Shown: one piece after another, positions 35,111-43,985 of the stretch
How positions within the stretch are numbered: position 1 is the first letter of the stretch
How the letters are laid out: each line of letters starts with the position of its first letter
NCBI RefSeq assembly: GCF_025148635.1
Contig: NZ_CP102269.1
Coordinates: forward strand, 4,216,001 to 4,280,000
Direction: 5' to 3'
Source: Butyricimonas virosa
GTDB taxonomy: Bacteria; Bacteroidota; Bacteroidia; Bacteroidales; Marinifilaceae
DNA: 64,000 nucleotides
The notes under the pieces: model-generated
Seen by the model: only the letters and a program-made list of their open reading frames with translations
The model's database searches: none
What the model was told of the DNA's origin: nothing
Made by a program: the position numbers and the translations under genes

Positions 35111-37413
35111 CAGGAAATATGAAAGAGAAGACAAAGTTTGAAATAAACGCAGCAGAGAAACAGATTGAATTGCTTTCCAATGCATTGAGTGGAGCAGCTG
35201 AAGCTGGTGGTCACTGGCTCAACGTTTCAGGAAAAGGTTATCCACGCTTCTATCCGACAGGAGTATCAGTGAGTCCATTCAATGCCTTGTTCATGGCATT
35301 GCACTCAGACAAGAATGGCTGCAAAAGTAATTTATTCACGTTGTATAGCGAAGCCAAAGCCAGGGGTGCATCAGTGAGGGAAAACGAAAAGGGCGTACCG
35401 TTCCTGTTCTATAATTGGAATAAGTATGTAAACCGGAATAATCCCGATGAAATAATATCAAGATCTGACTATGTACGACTGGCTCCGGAAGAAAAAGCTC
35501 AATATAAGGGTATACACAATGCAGAAGTGCGGACATTGTTCAATATTGATCAGACTCTGTTGCCCTTTGTTGACAAGAAAGAATATGAAGAGGCCTTAGC
35601 CAAATACGGCAATAGTATTGAACAGGGATTTGGCGAAAAGGAACTCAGAGAGTTAAGGCCACGATTCAATAATTTTCTGCAATCCATCACTCAGAATCTG
35701 TCCCCTATCCGCACTGATGCCAGTGGAATAGCTCATTATGACACACAAAAGGATGCCATATACATTCCTCGTCAGAAAGACTTCATACATTACACAGACT
35801 ATGTACAGGAGGCTCTACAGCAAATTGTGTCTGCAACTGGTCATCAGCAGCGTCTTGCCAGAGAAGGTATGATTATGAAAAATGGTATTCCTCCTACTGA
35901 GGATGCTGTCAAGCAAGAAAAACTGGTTACCGAAATCGCTTCAGGGATAAAGATGCTGGAGTTTGGTTTGCCTGCCAGATTATCTGATGCCAGTCTTGAA
36001 CTGACAGATTATTGGAATCGGGAACTGAAAGAGAATCCCAATCTGATAGATGCTATCGAAAGTGATGTCAACAACGCTCTTGAAGTAATACGTAAAGCAG
36101 AACGCGGAGAGAAGATTGAGTATGCCACTTTGCGCAACCATAGGCAGACCGAACAAATGAAGGGACAGATGCCGAAGCACTATATTGTCGCTGACGAAAT
36201 CAAGAAATATCCGGACAAGGATAATAAGACCATCGTTCTTGTCATTGACAAAGAGAAGGGCATTGCAGATGTAATACTCCCTGCAGGTGCATCGCTGGAA
36301 GTGAACAATGAAATAAAGGGCATGAATAAACAACGTATTCAGACAGCGTTGGAGAAGAATGGAATGAGAGAAGTAAGATTCTACAATCCGGACGGTGCCT
36401 TGGGATTTAGGCCAGATGATAGATATTTCGCAGAAAAACAGATCGAAGTCGCGAGACTAAAGAACTGGGCATTGGAAACACTCTCAACAATAAATGCAGC
36501 CCCTGCCGTAAAGAAAGCTGAAGAAATGTCATTTGAGCAGGTTCAGATGGTGCAAGATGACAATAATCGCTGGGCACTCTTCATCAAACCTGAGGGTAAG
36601 GATGGCTACAGTGTCTATCCAGACAAGGAAGACCTTAACCGTTTTTTCACTACTTTGAGGCAATCATTGGATAATATTGATAAAGTACGTGACGAACTTG
36701 CAAAGAAATATTATACACTTGCTGAAAGCAAACCTGACCTGAAAGTGGATCTTTTCCATACAGCAGACGAGAGCATTGACCTTAACCGCATACAGCGTGT
36801 ATCTGTATTCAAAACCAAGAATGGAGCCATACTCTGCGCAGCAACCATAGACAGCCAAAAGCTGCAACCACGGAGTGTTACACCGCAGCAGTGGCAGCGG
36901 ATGTGGGTGGCGGAGAACAGGGATACGTTCAAACAACATCTTGCCGCAACTCTTTATGCAGATGTCCTGAAAAAGGGACAGTCACAGGAACAGATTCCTT
37001 CCGAAAAGGAAACTGATGAAGCTGTCCAAAAAAATATTCAGGACAATCTTGAACCTAGCAATAAGCCTGAACAGGTAACAGAGAAATCAGAAACGGCAAA
37101 ACAATGGGATAAAATCAAGGACAAACATCCTGATGCCGTTCTTCTGTTTCGTACTGGTGAAAAATATAGAATTTACAATCAGGATGCTGAGAAGACTGCA
37201 AATATATTGGGTTTGCCTATTCAAAAAGATTCTGACAGTGTTTTTGAAAAAGTAGTCGAATTTCCATTGCATTCTCTTGACAGTCACCTTCCCAAACTGA
37301 TTCGTGCCGGGGAACGTGTTGCCATTTGTGACAAACTGGAAGAAAAGCATAAGATGACAGATGAAATTACCTCTGCACAGGAAAACGATAAGACCCATGG
37401 TCTACGCAGATAA
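35107..37413 (+). CDS. Degenerate ArdC-like polyvalent protein with MutS-I-like C-terminal domain
   Basis: This 768-aa protein starts with an ArdC-type ssDNA-binding region (GYPRFYPTGVSVSPFNALFM and ENEKGVPFLFYNWNKY). A metallopeptidase-like region follows in which the zinc motif is lost: the place of FHExxHSTGH is EALQQIVSATGHQQRL, and the usual EELVAE is TEIASGIK. It is therefore probably catalytically dead. The C-terminal ~80 residues (KHPDAVLLFRTGEKYRIYNQ ... ILGLPIQ) resemble MutS domain I, a mismatch-contacting fold found in some polyvalent element proteins. It may bind ssDNA or nucleoproteins entering with the plasmid. A complete ArdC lies at 39823 in the same operon. Confidence 0.65.
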   Translation: MTGNMKEKTKFEINAAEKQIELLSNALSGAAEAGGHWLNVSGKGYPRFYPTGVSVSPFNALFMALHSDKNGCKSNLFTLYSEAKARGASVRENEKGVPFLFYNWNKYVNRNNPDEIISRSDYVRLAPEEKAQYKGIHNAEVRTLFNIDQTLLPFVDKKEYEEALAKYGNSIEQGFGEKELRELRPRFNNFLQSITQNLSPIRTDASGIAHYDTQKDAIYIPRQKDFIHYTDYVQEALQQIVSATGHQQRLAREGMIMKNGIPPTEDAVKQEKLVTEIASGIKMLEFGLPARLSDASLELTDYWNRELKENPNLIDAIESDVNNALEVIRKAERGEKIEYATLRNHRQTEQMKGQMPKHYIVADEIKKYPDKDNKTIVLVIDKEKGIADVILPAGASLEVNNEIKGMNKQRIQTALEKNGMREVRFYNPDGALGFRPDDRYFAEKQIEVARLKNWALETLSTINAAPAVKKAEEMSFEQVQMVQDDNNRWALFIKPEGKDGYSVYPDKEDLNRFFTTLRQSLDNIDKVRDELAKKYYTLAESKPDLKVDLFHTADESIDLNRIQRVSVFKTKNGAILCAATIDSQKLQPRSVTPQQWQRMWVAENRDTFKQHLAATLYADVLKKGQSQEQIPSEKETDEAVQKNIQDNLEPSNKPEQVTEKSETAKQWDKIKDKHPDAVLLFRTGEKYRIYNQDAEKTANILGLPIQKDSDSVFEKVVEFPLHSLDSHLPKLIRAGERVAICDKLEEKHKMTDEITSAQENDKTHGLRR

Positions 37414-37425
37414 ATCAACAACTAT

Positions 37426-38961
37426 ATGAGCAAGAATATACAGTATGCAGAACAATATGCCGAAATTGCCATGGAGCAGATGCGCAAATATGGCATTCCG
37501 GCTTCCGTTACTCTGGCGCAGGGAATATTGGAAAGCAGTAATGGTCAGAGCCAGTTAGCTCTTAATGAAAACAACCATTTTGGCATAAAGGCCACTTCCA
37601 AGTGGATAGAACAAGGAGGACGATATGGCTTATATACTGATGATAAAGCAAATGAAAAGTTTTGCAGCTATGACAGTGTTACTGAGTCCTATGAGCATCA
37701 TTCGATGTTTCTTGTAGAGAATAAGCGTTATTCCAACTGTTTCAAACTATCGCCTGATGACTATAAAGGATGGACAGAAGGCTTAGCTGATGCCGGCTAT
37801 GCAAGTGGAAGTAATTATGCTGACAGCCTTCAGAAGATCATTGAGATTAATGGTCTGCAAAAGTATGACCAGATGGTTATGGAAGAATTGCATTCCGAAA
37901 AGAAAGAGAAAGTGTCTGAGTATGAACAAAAACACTATTCTTTTCCTGTAAAGAGGGATGAGTTCATGTTTGTTACTTCTCCTTTCGGTATGCGTGCTGA
38001 CCCTACTACTGTAGAATCTGGGCAAGTTATGCATAAAGGTATTGATATACGTTGCAATAAAGACGAAGTTTTAGCTACAGAAAACAATGGTAAGGTCGTA
38101 GCAGTCAATCAAAACATCAATGCACCTGGGGGTAAAAGTATAACGGTAGAATATGAACGGGAAGACGGGAGCAAGATTCAGAATGTATATATGCACTTGT
38201 CGGTTATTGATGTCAAGTTAGGCGACACTGTCCAAGCTGGACAGAAACTAGGTGTTTCCGGAAATACGGGTACACGAACGACCGGCGAACACCTGCATTT
38301 TGCTGTGACACAAATTACTGCTGATGGCTCGAAAAGGGATGTCGATCCAGCAATTTATCTTGCTGAAATTGCAGAAAAAGGCAACATCGAAACAAAGGCA
38401 CTGCATGATGGCAATGATTTATTAGCAAAATATAAAGCTGATCCTGCACATGCACAGCGTGATTCCAAAGTTCAGAGTCCTGAAGAATGGATGAAAAAGC
38501 TTCTTTCATCAGAGGACAGTGGTATCGGCTTGTCTGACAGCAATGATCCTATCATTGATATGGTTGTCACTGCATTCTCCTCGCTTATGGCACTGGCTGT
38601 CATTATTGACAATAAAGACGAAAAAAGTCAGCTGGCTGCTGTTTCGGATATGGCAAACCGACGTACGATTGATTTGACATCTCTATTACCCAATATGAAG
38701 ACTTGTGATATCGTTGTCAATGAGGACAACAAGGCTGTTTTGAAAGCCGACAATGGCAATGTGCAATTCATAAGAGAGTTGTCCTCAAATGAATTGAGTC
38801 GGCTCTCAGTAATTCTCAACAATCCCAACCTGTCTGACGAGAGTAAACGTATGAGAATTGCCGGAATGGTCAATTCCATCGTACTCTCATATCAGGTATC
38901 GGAAAATTTTGAGCAATGTCTTTCTGAACAACAGAATAGGAACGAGCAAATCAGAAGATAA
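37426..38961 (+). CDS. Bifunctional cell-wall hydrolase: GH73 glucosaminidase + M23 endopeptidase
   Basis: Residues ~5-145 of the 511-aa protein form a GH73/FlgJ-type glucosaminidase: SVTLAQGILESSNGQSQLA (catalytic Glu in ILES), NNHFGIKA and YASGSNYADSLQKII. Residues ~180-310 form an M23 peptidase: SPFGMRADP, HKGIDIR (HxxxD), MHLSVI and GEHLHFAV (HxH). It has no signal peptide, so it would need the transfer apparatus for export, or act during lysis. The two enzymes together cut glycan strands and peptide bridges, a common setup in conjugation machines of Gram-negatives and Bacteroidales. The last ~170 residues include a weak hydrophobic segment (MVVTAFSSLMALAVII). The stop overlaps the next ATG (TAATG). 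Confidence 0.82.
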   Translation: MSKNIQYAEQYAEIAMEQMRKYGIPASVTLAQGILESSNGQSQLALNENNHFGIKATSKWIEQGGRYGLYTDDKANEKFCSYDSVTESYEHHSMFLVENKRYSNCFKLSPDDYKGWTEGLADAGYASGSNYADSLQKIIEINGLQKYDQMVMEELHSEKKEKVSEYEQKHYSFPVKRDEFMFVTSPFGMRADPTTVESGQVMHKGIDIRCNKDEVLATENNGKVVAVNQNINAPGGKSITVEYEREDGSKIQNVYMHLSVIDVKLGDTVQAGQKLGVSGNTGTRTTGEHLHFAVTQITADGSKRDVDPAIYLAEIAEKGNIETKALHDGNDLLAKYKADPAHAQRDSKVQSPEEWMKKLLSSEDSGIGLSDSNDPIIDMVVTAFSSLMALAVIIDNKDEKSQLAAVSDMANRRTIDLTSLLPNMKTCDIVVNEDNKAVLKADNGNVQFIRELSSNELSRLSVILNNPNLSDESKRMRIAGMVNSIVLSYQVSENFEQCLSEQQNRNEQIRR

Positions 38962-39134
38962 TGAAGCGCGTGATGATTTACATAGGAGTATTGATTGTCG
39001 GACTATCCTGGACTGTGCTGTATACCTATCTATGCTATCGATTATTTGGATCTGTGGCTACACTCGTGATTATAGGTATACAAATAATTCTTGGTTTAGG
39101 CATAGTCTTTATAAGAATTCGTGGACCGGATTAA
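38961..39134 (+). CDS. 57-aa small membrane protein
   Basis: A short frame overlaps the preceding stop as TAATG. Its product has two hydrophobic segments, YIGVLIVGLSWTVLYTYLC and VATLVIIGIQIILGLGIVFI, with basic residues at the N-terminus (MKRVM) and end (RIRG). This gives a typical two-helix hairpin. It fills the gap before the SSB-like gene. The coupling and strict hydrophobic pattern suggest it is real; function unknown. Confidence 0.6.
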   Translation: MKRVMIYIGVLIVGLSWTVLYTYLCYRLFGSVATLVIIGIQIILGLGIVFIRIRGPD

Positions 39135-39211
39135 GTTTGTGTTGTCGGTTGTTCAGTTTAACAGACAGAAAATGGTCAAATGGTCTTTGGTTAAATTCAA
39201 ACTACAACAAT

Positions 39212-39823
39212 ATGATTAAATGTGATGTGAAAGTCTGCGGAACAGTCAGCAGAGCAGCAGAAATGCGCACAAACAAGAATGGAGAGTCTTATATGGCATT
39301 TGCCATGAGCGTAACGATTCCTGCAAAAAACGGCAATGGGAAATTGATAGATATTTCGGTCAGCAGTAATGGAGACGAAAGAGATTTGGCAAGTTTTGTC
39401 GTTGGAAAAAGAGTTGAAATATCAGGTATGCTGACATTCAAGAAGCGTGGTGAGAATATCTATTTCAACCTCTCGGCTTCATCGGCCAATTTTACCGGAG
39501 TTTCAGGCGAAGATTCGATTAAAGGCAATATGCTTTTTCGAGGTAAAACAGGCAAGAGTATCGATGAACGACAAGACAAGAAAGGTAAAAGCTATATCCA
39601 GTTTTCTGGCTTTACTACAGAAAAGGTCAATGATAGTTTTGAATATTTGTGGGTGAGGTTCTTCAGCTTTACCGATAAGCGCGAAGGGTGGCTTCAGCCA
39701 CAGACTGCCATTGAAGTCAAAGGTGATTTGGACCTGTCTGTATATAACGACAAACTGAATGTCAGTTGCAAAATAACAGAGATGTCGGAGTATGTGAAAC
39801 CGCAGTACAATCCTAACAACTGA
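39212..39823 (+). CDS. SSB-like OB-fold protein
   Basis: The start at 39212 (MIKCDVKVCG...) gives a 203-aa protein. The frame opens further upstream, but that part would overlap the end of the hydrolase gene and the 57-aa membrane protein. Two OB-fold-like halves are visible: VSRAAEMRTNKNGESYMAFA ... GKRVEISGMLTF, then a second with KSYIQFSGF ... AIEVKGDLDL. Single-stranded DNA binding during transfer or replication is the likely role. It has no acidic DLPF tip, unlike the SSB at 47686. The stop overlaps the ATG of the ArdC gene. Confidence 0.72.
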   Translation: MIKCDVKVCGTVSRAAEMRTNKNGESYMAFAMSVTIPAKNGNGKLIDISVSSNGDERDLASFVVGKRVEISGMLTFKKRGENIYFNLSASSANFTGVSGEDSIKGNMLFRGKTGKSIDERQDKKGKSYIQFSGFTTEKVNDSFEYLWVRFFSFTDKREGWLQPQTAIEVKGDLDLSVYNDKLNVSCKITEMSEYVKPQYNPNN

Positions 39824-41541
39824 TGGATATGGCAGGATATAAGAATTATAAAAGTGATGAAAAATCCAGTGAAGACAAGGCTCTTGATCTTTTTGCCGAG
39901 ATGATGATTGAACGTATTGAAACCATCAGCAAAGATTGGAGCAAACCCTGGTTCACAAAAGGTAGTCTAAGATGGCCTAGGAATCTGTCAGGACGTGAGT
40001 ACAATGGTATGAATGCTCTTATGCTCCTGATGCACTGTGAGAAAAATGGTTATACAATACCTCGATTCTGCACTTTTGATGGCATACAACGTCTCAATCA
40101 GCCTAATGGGAAACAGAAAAGCAGCGATGATCAGCCAAGAGTTTCCGTGAATAAAGGAGAACGGTCATTCCCTGTGATGCTTACCACTTTCACTTGCATT
40201 CATAAGGATACAAAGGAAAAAATCAAATACGACGATTATAAGAACCTTTCCGAGGATGAAAAGAAAATGTATAATGTATATCCAAGAATGCAAGTCTTTC
40301 GGGTATTCAATGTGGCCCAGACTAATCTTCAAGAAGCCCGTCCTGAGCTTTGGGCAAAATTGGAAGAGGAGAACTCTTTAGGAATGACAGAAGAAGGCGA
40401 CAAAATGACATTTGAACCTATTGATGTGATGATTAGGGACAATCTTTGGATTTGTCCGATCAAGACACAATATCAGGATCATGCATACTTCTCCATTTCG
40501 AAAAATGAGATTGTCGTCCCGGAAAAGAAACAGTTCAAGGATGGTGAATCTTTCTACGGAACAGTTTTTCACGAAATGACCCATAGTACAGGAATAGAGG
40601 GACAGCTTGACCGTATCAAGCCGACGGCTTTCGGCTCAAAGGAATACGCCCGTGAAGAACTTGTTGCAGAACTGGGCAGCGCGTTGGTTGCCCAAAGATA
40701 CGGAATGAGCAAAGTCTTGAAGGAAGATAGCTGTGCTTATCTTAAATCATGGCTATATGAGTTAAAGGAATCTCCGCAGTTCATAAAGACTACGTTATTC
40801 GATGTAAAAAAGGCGACCTCTATGATCACACAAAAAGTGGAAAAGATTGCAGAAGAATTGGAAAAGGAGAAAAACGAACAGCAGGATAACAAGCAAGGCG
40901 TGAAAGTTGAACAACCAGTATCCAACGCAAAGATTTTCTATTCTTCCGTTGCCTACCTGCAATCATCCGATGACACTTCCCGACTGGACGAATTCCGGGA
41001 CAAGGGCAATTATGAGGGATTACTCCGAACTGCAAAAGAGTACTATGACGGAAACGGCATCAATGAGCAATATACCTTCTCCTCTCCTATCAGGAACAAA
41101 GGTGATGATCTGCTGGTAGAAGACAAGGATTTTGCCGTTGTATATAACAACAGCGTGGGTGGCACATATGAAGTTATGTTGAAATACTCCGAGCAGGAAA
41201 TTCGTAATCACATAAAAAGGTATGGTACCAGACAAGCAAGCGATGATATAAAAGAAGTCGCAAAAGATATGGTAAATGAAGAGTTCGCCAAGATGGTTAA
41301 ACAAAGGGTACCGGCCATTGAATTGCCAAGCGGAGACACGTTGTATTTTGCCTATAACAGGGAAAACGATTCTCTTGATTTCGGAACTACATGTAATGCC
41401 GGTCAAACAGTCAGCCACAGTTTTCCCTATGACCATGACTCTTCACTTGATATGAATGTCCAGGTGGCTAATGAAAAATTAAATGAAATGAAAGATTATC
41501 AGGCACAAGACGTCGCATACAGTTATGGAATGCGGCGATGA
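39823..41541 (+). CDS. ardC: ArdC-family anti-restriction protein with zincin domain
   Basis: This 572-aa protein has the ArdC ssDNA-binding N-terminus (WSKPWFTKG, REYNGMNALMLLMH, NKGERSFPVMLT) and then a complete zincin metalloprotease: GTVFHEMTHSTG (HExxH) near residues 245-260 and EELVAELGSALV, where the third ligand lies. Loss of these residues in the protein at 35107 contrasts with their presence here. ArdC proteins protect incoming conjugative DNA from host restriction. The C-terminal ~200 residues include a helical segment and an unassigned domain. A possible alternative start is the Met at 39829. It is the last gene of the operon, ending before a hairpin terminator. Confidence 0.83.
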   Translation: MDMAGYKNYKSDEKSSEDKALDLFAEMMIERIETISKDWSKPWFTKGSLRWPRNLSGREYNGMNALMLLMHCEKNGYTIPRFCTFDGIQRLNQPNGKQKSSDDQPRVSVNKGERSFPVMLTTFTCIHKDTKEKIKYDDYKNLSEDEKKMYNVYPRMQVFRVFNVAQTNLQEARPELWAKLEEENSLGMTEEGDKMTFEPIDVMIRDNLWICPIKTQYQDHAYFSISKNEIVVPEKKQFKDGESFYGTVFHEMTHSTGIEGQLDRIKPTAFGSKEYAREELVAELGSALVAQRYGMSKVLKEDSCAYLKSWLYELKESPQFIKTTLFDVKKATSMITQKVEKIAEELEKEKNEQQDNKQGVKVEQPVSNAKIFYSSVAYLQSSDDTSRLDEFRDKGNYEGLLRTAKEYYDGNGINEQYTFSSPIRNKGDDLLVEDKDFAVVYNNSVGGTYEVMLKYSEQEIRNHIKRYGTRQASDDIKEVAKDMVNEEFAKMVKQRVPAIELPSGDTLYFAYNRENDSLDFGTTCNAGQTVSHSFPYDHDSSLDMNVQVANEKLNEMKDYQAQDVAYSYGMRR

Positions 41542-41561
41542 CTATAAAGGAAGAGTTTTCG

Positions 41562-41598
41562 CCATTCAGCCGTAGGTAATGAGGCTACGGCTGAATGG
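41562..41598. terminator. Bidirectional hairpin terminator
   Basis: A perfect 14-bp stem (CCATTCAGCCGTAG / CTACGGCTGAATGG) with a 9-base loop sits between the convergent ArdC gene and the minus-strand gene at 41607. There is no long T run, but the stem is very strong. Confidence 0.75.
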
Positions 41599-41606
41599 TA
41601 ATATAT

Positions 41607-41975
41607 TCAATGATTCAATGCCTTTAACCGTAGAGTCTCAATCAGCTCATATATCTTATCTTCTGCGTCTTCCATATCAGTTACAATATCTTTGATATGA
41701 TATGGGGCACCATGCTTTCCATGTCCATCCTCACCAATCCACAAACTGGCTTCGTAATCTGGGTCAAATCCCTCATAATAGTGCTCGATATTGGATATAA
41801 GGGAGTCAATATTCCCGTTAAGCATATTGACACCGAAATTGAAATCCTGTCCAAATTTGGTATAGCGTTGGAAATCAAATTGGACATTTGACAGTTCTTT
41901 ATCGTCAACCTCTACGTTCCATCCTGCATATTGAGAAATATCAATGATTCTTTTTATGATGCTTCTTGTATTCAT
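41607..41975 (-). CDS. Small acidic element protein, unknown
   Basis: I chose the start at 41975 (MNTRSIIKRIID...), giving 122 aa; the upstream ATG at 42020 adds a 15-residue tail that looks like noncoding sequence. The protein is acidic, with a stretch YGFDPDYEA-like repeat of aromatic and acidic residues and the helical end EDAEDKIYELIETLRL. No motif is recognised. It is the last of three small minus-strand genes that recur together in Bacteroidales elements as far as I remember. Confidence 0.6.
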   Translation of the reverse strand: MNTRSIIKRIIDISQYAGWNVEVDDKELSNVQFDFQRYTKFGQDFNFGVNMLNGNIDSLISNIEHYYEGFDPDYEASLWIGEDGHGKHGAPYHIKDIVTDMEDAEDKIYELIETLRLKALNH

Positions 41976-42027
41976 ATTGTTATCAGGTTTTAAGTGGGGA
42001 AACCATGAGAATTTCCCCACATTTGGA

Positions 42028-42360
42028 TTAGTCTGTTATCCGGAAATAATATTCCTGCTCCTCGTCCGACCATTCAGAGGTCATTTCGTCAGCTTCACGC
42101 CAAAGCTTATCATATAGAATGGCCTTCTGTCTATCAGTCTCATGCCATTGCCAAATCTTATGATTGAGTACAAGGCACAACTCTGTCCAATATTTGCAGT
42201 TGTTTTTCCATTCTGATTTGACACGTCTGTAAGTGTCTTCAATGGCTGCAATCCCGAATTTGTCAGCAATCGAAAAATCCTGCCAGAAAGTGGTTATAGG
42301 CTCGTAGCCATTTAACTCTGTGATATTCCATACAGGAATAGAAATCTGTAGTGCTTCCAT
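42028..42360 (-). CDS. Conserved Bacteroidales element protein, unknown
   Basis: This 110-aa protein, with WNITELNGYEPITTFWQDFS at the N-terminus and a helical Trp-rich second half (LVLNHKIWQWHE), belongs to a family I recognise from Bacteroides conjugative elements but whose function is unknown. It lies 5 bases after the 149-aa gene on the same strand. The pattern suggests a compact helical protein. Confidence 0.65.
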   Translation of the reverse strand: MEALQISIPVWNITELNGYEPITTFWQDFSIADKFGIAAIEDTYRRVKSEWKNNCKYWTELCLVLNHKIWQWHETDRQKAILYDKLWREADEMTSEWSDEEQEYYFRITD

Positions 42361-42365
42361 ATCAA

Positions 42366-42815
42366 TTATTGATTTTGTTTTGCATAATATTCTTCAGATA
42401 GATAGTAAAGTCCGTTTTCCGCCAAGTGGTCTATTGCTTCGGCGGCAAGTCTGCAGGCCCACTCGTTGCGTTGGTCGTACCTGCCCTTGTGCCAATTCTC
42501 CGCCAATTGCTCCATAAAGCAGAACATCAGCTTTGCTTTCTCATTTACTAAATAACGGTGGTCATCAGCAATAGCCTTACCGATTTTCCGAGGTGAACCC
42601 ATTTTGCCGTTCACATATTCCGAGAACACGTCTGCGAAGTGCTTGTCGTTTTCCGATAAATACTGGTCATATTCCATACTCATAAATTTTGATTGTTGAA
42701 CAAGTTCTTTTTTCTTTTCCCTCTGTTCGGCCTCCTTTTCGGAGGAGCCGCTTCGGGATTTACGGTGCATCGAGAGACGGTCGTCAAAGCCTCTCCCGAT
42801 GTTTTTTCCTGCCAA
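42366..42815 (-). CDS. Conserved element protein, unknown
   Basis: The N-terminal 45 residues of this 149-aa protein are very basic and low-complexity. The remaining ~100 residues contain a conserved-looking helical domain (FADVFSEYVNGKMGSPRKIG, then NEWACRLAAEAIDHLAENGL). It is known to me only as a hypothetical protein of Bacteroidales mobile elements. A shorter product from the Met at about residue 44 (MSMEYDQYL) is possible, which would remove the basic tail. Confidence 0.55.
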   Translation of the reverse strand: MAGKNIGRGFDDRLSMHRKSRSGSSEKEAEQREKKKELVQQSKFMSMEYDQYLSENDKHFADVFSEYVNGKMGSPRKIGKAIADDHRYLVNEKAKLMFCFMEQLAENWHKGRYDQRNEWACRLAAEAIDHLAENGLYYLSEEYYAKQNQ

Positions 42816-43218
42816 TTACTCTTTCAGAGAAAGGAAGGATTTGCAGGAAATGCACTTCAAAACGGAGGGAACAGGCTCGACCGCCTACATTCGCACCAGT
42901 AAAGTCCACGCGGCGACGAGAAGGACGACGAAAGATGAAATGACTCTCATGTCAATACAAGAGGGAAAATAGAAAGGGATAAGGGTGGTGGCGGGGGCTT
43001 ATGACGGACGGCGTTAAAACAGGTGCCGCTATAAAGGCTCCCGGAGCGGCCGATGGCAGAATACGGCCCGTGCCGGATTCCGTCATCAGCCATAGATCCG
43101 GACCGGAGTGTTTACAGCAGTCCATGGCTGCCGTCGTGCATGAAGGTTTTATAACAGTCACCGCTTGGCGCACATGAGGGCGGCAGTATAACGGGATTTG
43201 CTGTGAAAAGAGATGCTG
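42816..43218. other. GC-rich non-coding stretch carrying repeat copy A
   Basis: No convincing gene is seen in these ~400 bases; the frames there lack sensible starts and composition. The segment is clearly more GC-rich than its neighbours. It includes the first copy of a diverged direct repeat (listed separately). Confidence 0.5.
43024..43137. repeat. Diverged direct repeat, copy A (radC-flanking)
   Basis: From GCTATAAAGG (43028) through CGGCCGATG (43047) to GCTGCCG (43127), this segment aligns with copy B at 43861-43969. Blocks shared in order are GCTATAAAGG, CGGCCGATG, GGCCCGTG/CGCCCGTG, ATCAGCCA, CGGTCCG/CCGGACCG, GTTT-CAGCAG and GCTGCCG/ACTGCCG. Both copies are non-coding and GC-rich. 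Confidence 0.6.
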
Positions 43219-43662
43219 TCAAAGCATCCCTTCGTCCGCGTAGCTCAGATAGCCTGTATCCGAGAGAATGATATGGTCAAGGAGAGTGATGTCAAGGATT
43301 TCGCAGGCTTTCTTGAGTTTGCTTGTGATGGCATTGTCACTGGAGCTGGCCACCATGTTGCCTGATGGGTGGTTGTGGCTGAGGATTATGCCTGAGGCAT
43401 GGGCCAGAAGAGCCGTCTGCAGGATGATACGGACATCCACAACGGTCTGGCTGATGCCGCATTTTGATATGCAGGAGAGTCCGAGAAGCCTGTTGGCATG
43501 ATTGAGGAACATCACCCAGCATTCCTCATGATGCTGCATACATTCATCGTATGCCTCCTTGAAGATGTCGTAGCTTACTCTGGAGGAGTTTACCATGGTA
43601 CGTTTTGCAGCATCGGCATCCTTGTAATTTACTGAAATCTGAGGGAAAGAAAATGTATTCAT
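43219..43662 (-). CDS. radC: RadC-family JAB domain protein
   Basis: This 147-aa protein contains the RadC/MPN+ metal motif SHNHPSGN near residues 95-105, preceded by a conserved helix (VDVRIILQTALLAHASGIIL) and followed by ITSKLKKACEILDITLLDHI. It is shorter than chromosomal RadC (about 220 aa), lacking the N-terminal HhH half, as is usual for mobile-element copies. The true biochemical role of RadC is unsettled; on plasmids it often accompanies anti-restriction genes. It is flanked on both sides by a diverged non-coding repeat. Confidence 0.8.
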   Translation of the reverse strand: MNTFSFPQISVNYKDADAAKRTMVNSSRVSYDIFKEAYDECMQHHEECWVMFLNHANRLLGLSCISKCGISQTVVDVRIILQTALLAHASGIILSHNHPSGNMVASSSDNAITSKLKKACEILDITLLDHIILSDTGYLSYADEGML

Positions 43663-43724
43663 AACAACGAAGATTTAAGGTGAAACAATTTTTTCGCCCG
43701 TGCACAGCTCTGTCTGGACTTCGT

Positions 43725-43792
43725 GCAAGATTTTGGGAAAGAATACTATCCGCAGGATTGGAGATTGTTTCCCAAATTCACACGGATCTTGC
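43725..43792. repeat. Long imperfect inverted repeat
   Basis: TTTGGGAAA (43732-43740) is complementary to TTTCCCAAA (43768-43776). The flanks GCAAGAT (43725-43731) and ATCTTGC (43786-43792) pair outside it. This gives 16 pairs in two helices with one bulge, in non-coding sequence. Confidence 0.65.
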
Positions 43793-43860
43793 GTTTGTCC
43801 GGAAAGATGCTGTAACTTCGCTGAAAACAAATGTTGAGACTACCGGGGTATTATAAGAGG

Positions 43861-43985
43861 TCCGGCTATAAAGGTTATCCGGGCCGGCCGATGACGGAAG
43901 ACCGCCCGTGCGGCCTGTAGGAATCAGCCAGAACCCGGTCCGTACTGTTTCAGCAGACGGAGACTGCCGAAAGACAGGAAGGTGT
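43861..43985. repeat. Diverged direct repeat, copy B (radC-flanking)
   Basis: This is the second copy of the GC-rich repeat described at 43024. Shared blocks start at GCTATAAAGG (43865) and CGGCCGATG (43885). It is non-coding; homology ends near 43985. Confidence 0.6.

Noticed and set aside
38858..39211. N-terminal extension of the SSB-like frame at 39212
   Set aside because: It overlaps the hydrolase gene end and the 57-aa membrane protein and has noncoding composition; the ATG at 39212 gives the family length.
42689..42943. 84-aa plus-strand frame
   Set aside because: It covers the start of the 149-aa minus-strand gene and GC-rich noncoding DNA; Arg/Pro-rich composition without a motif.
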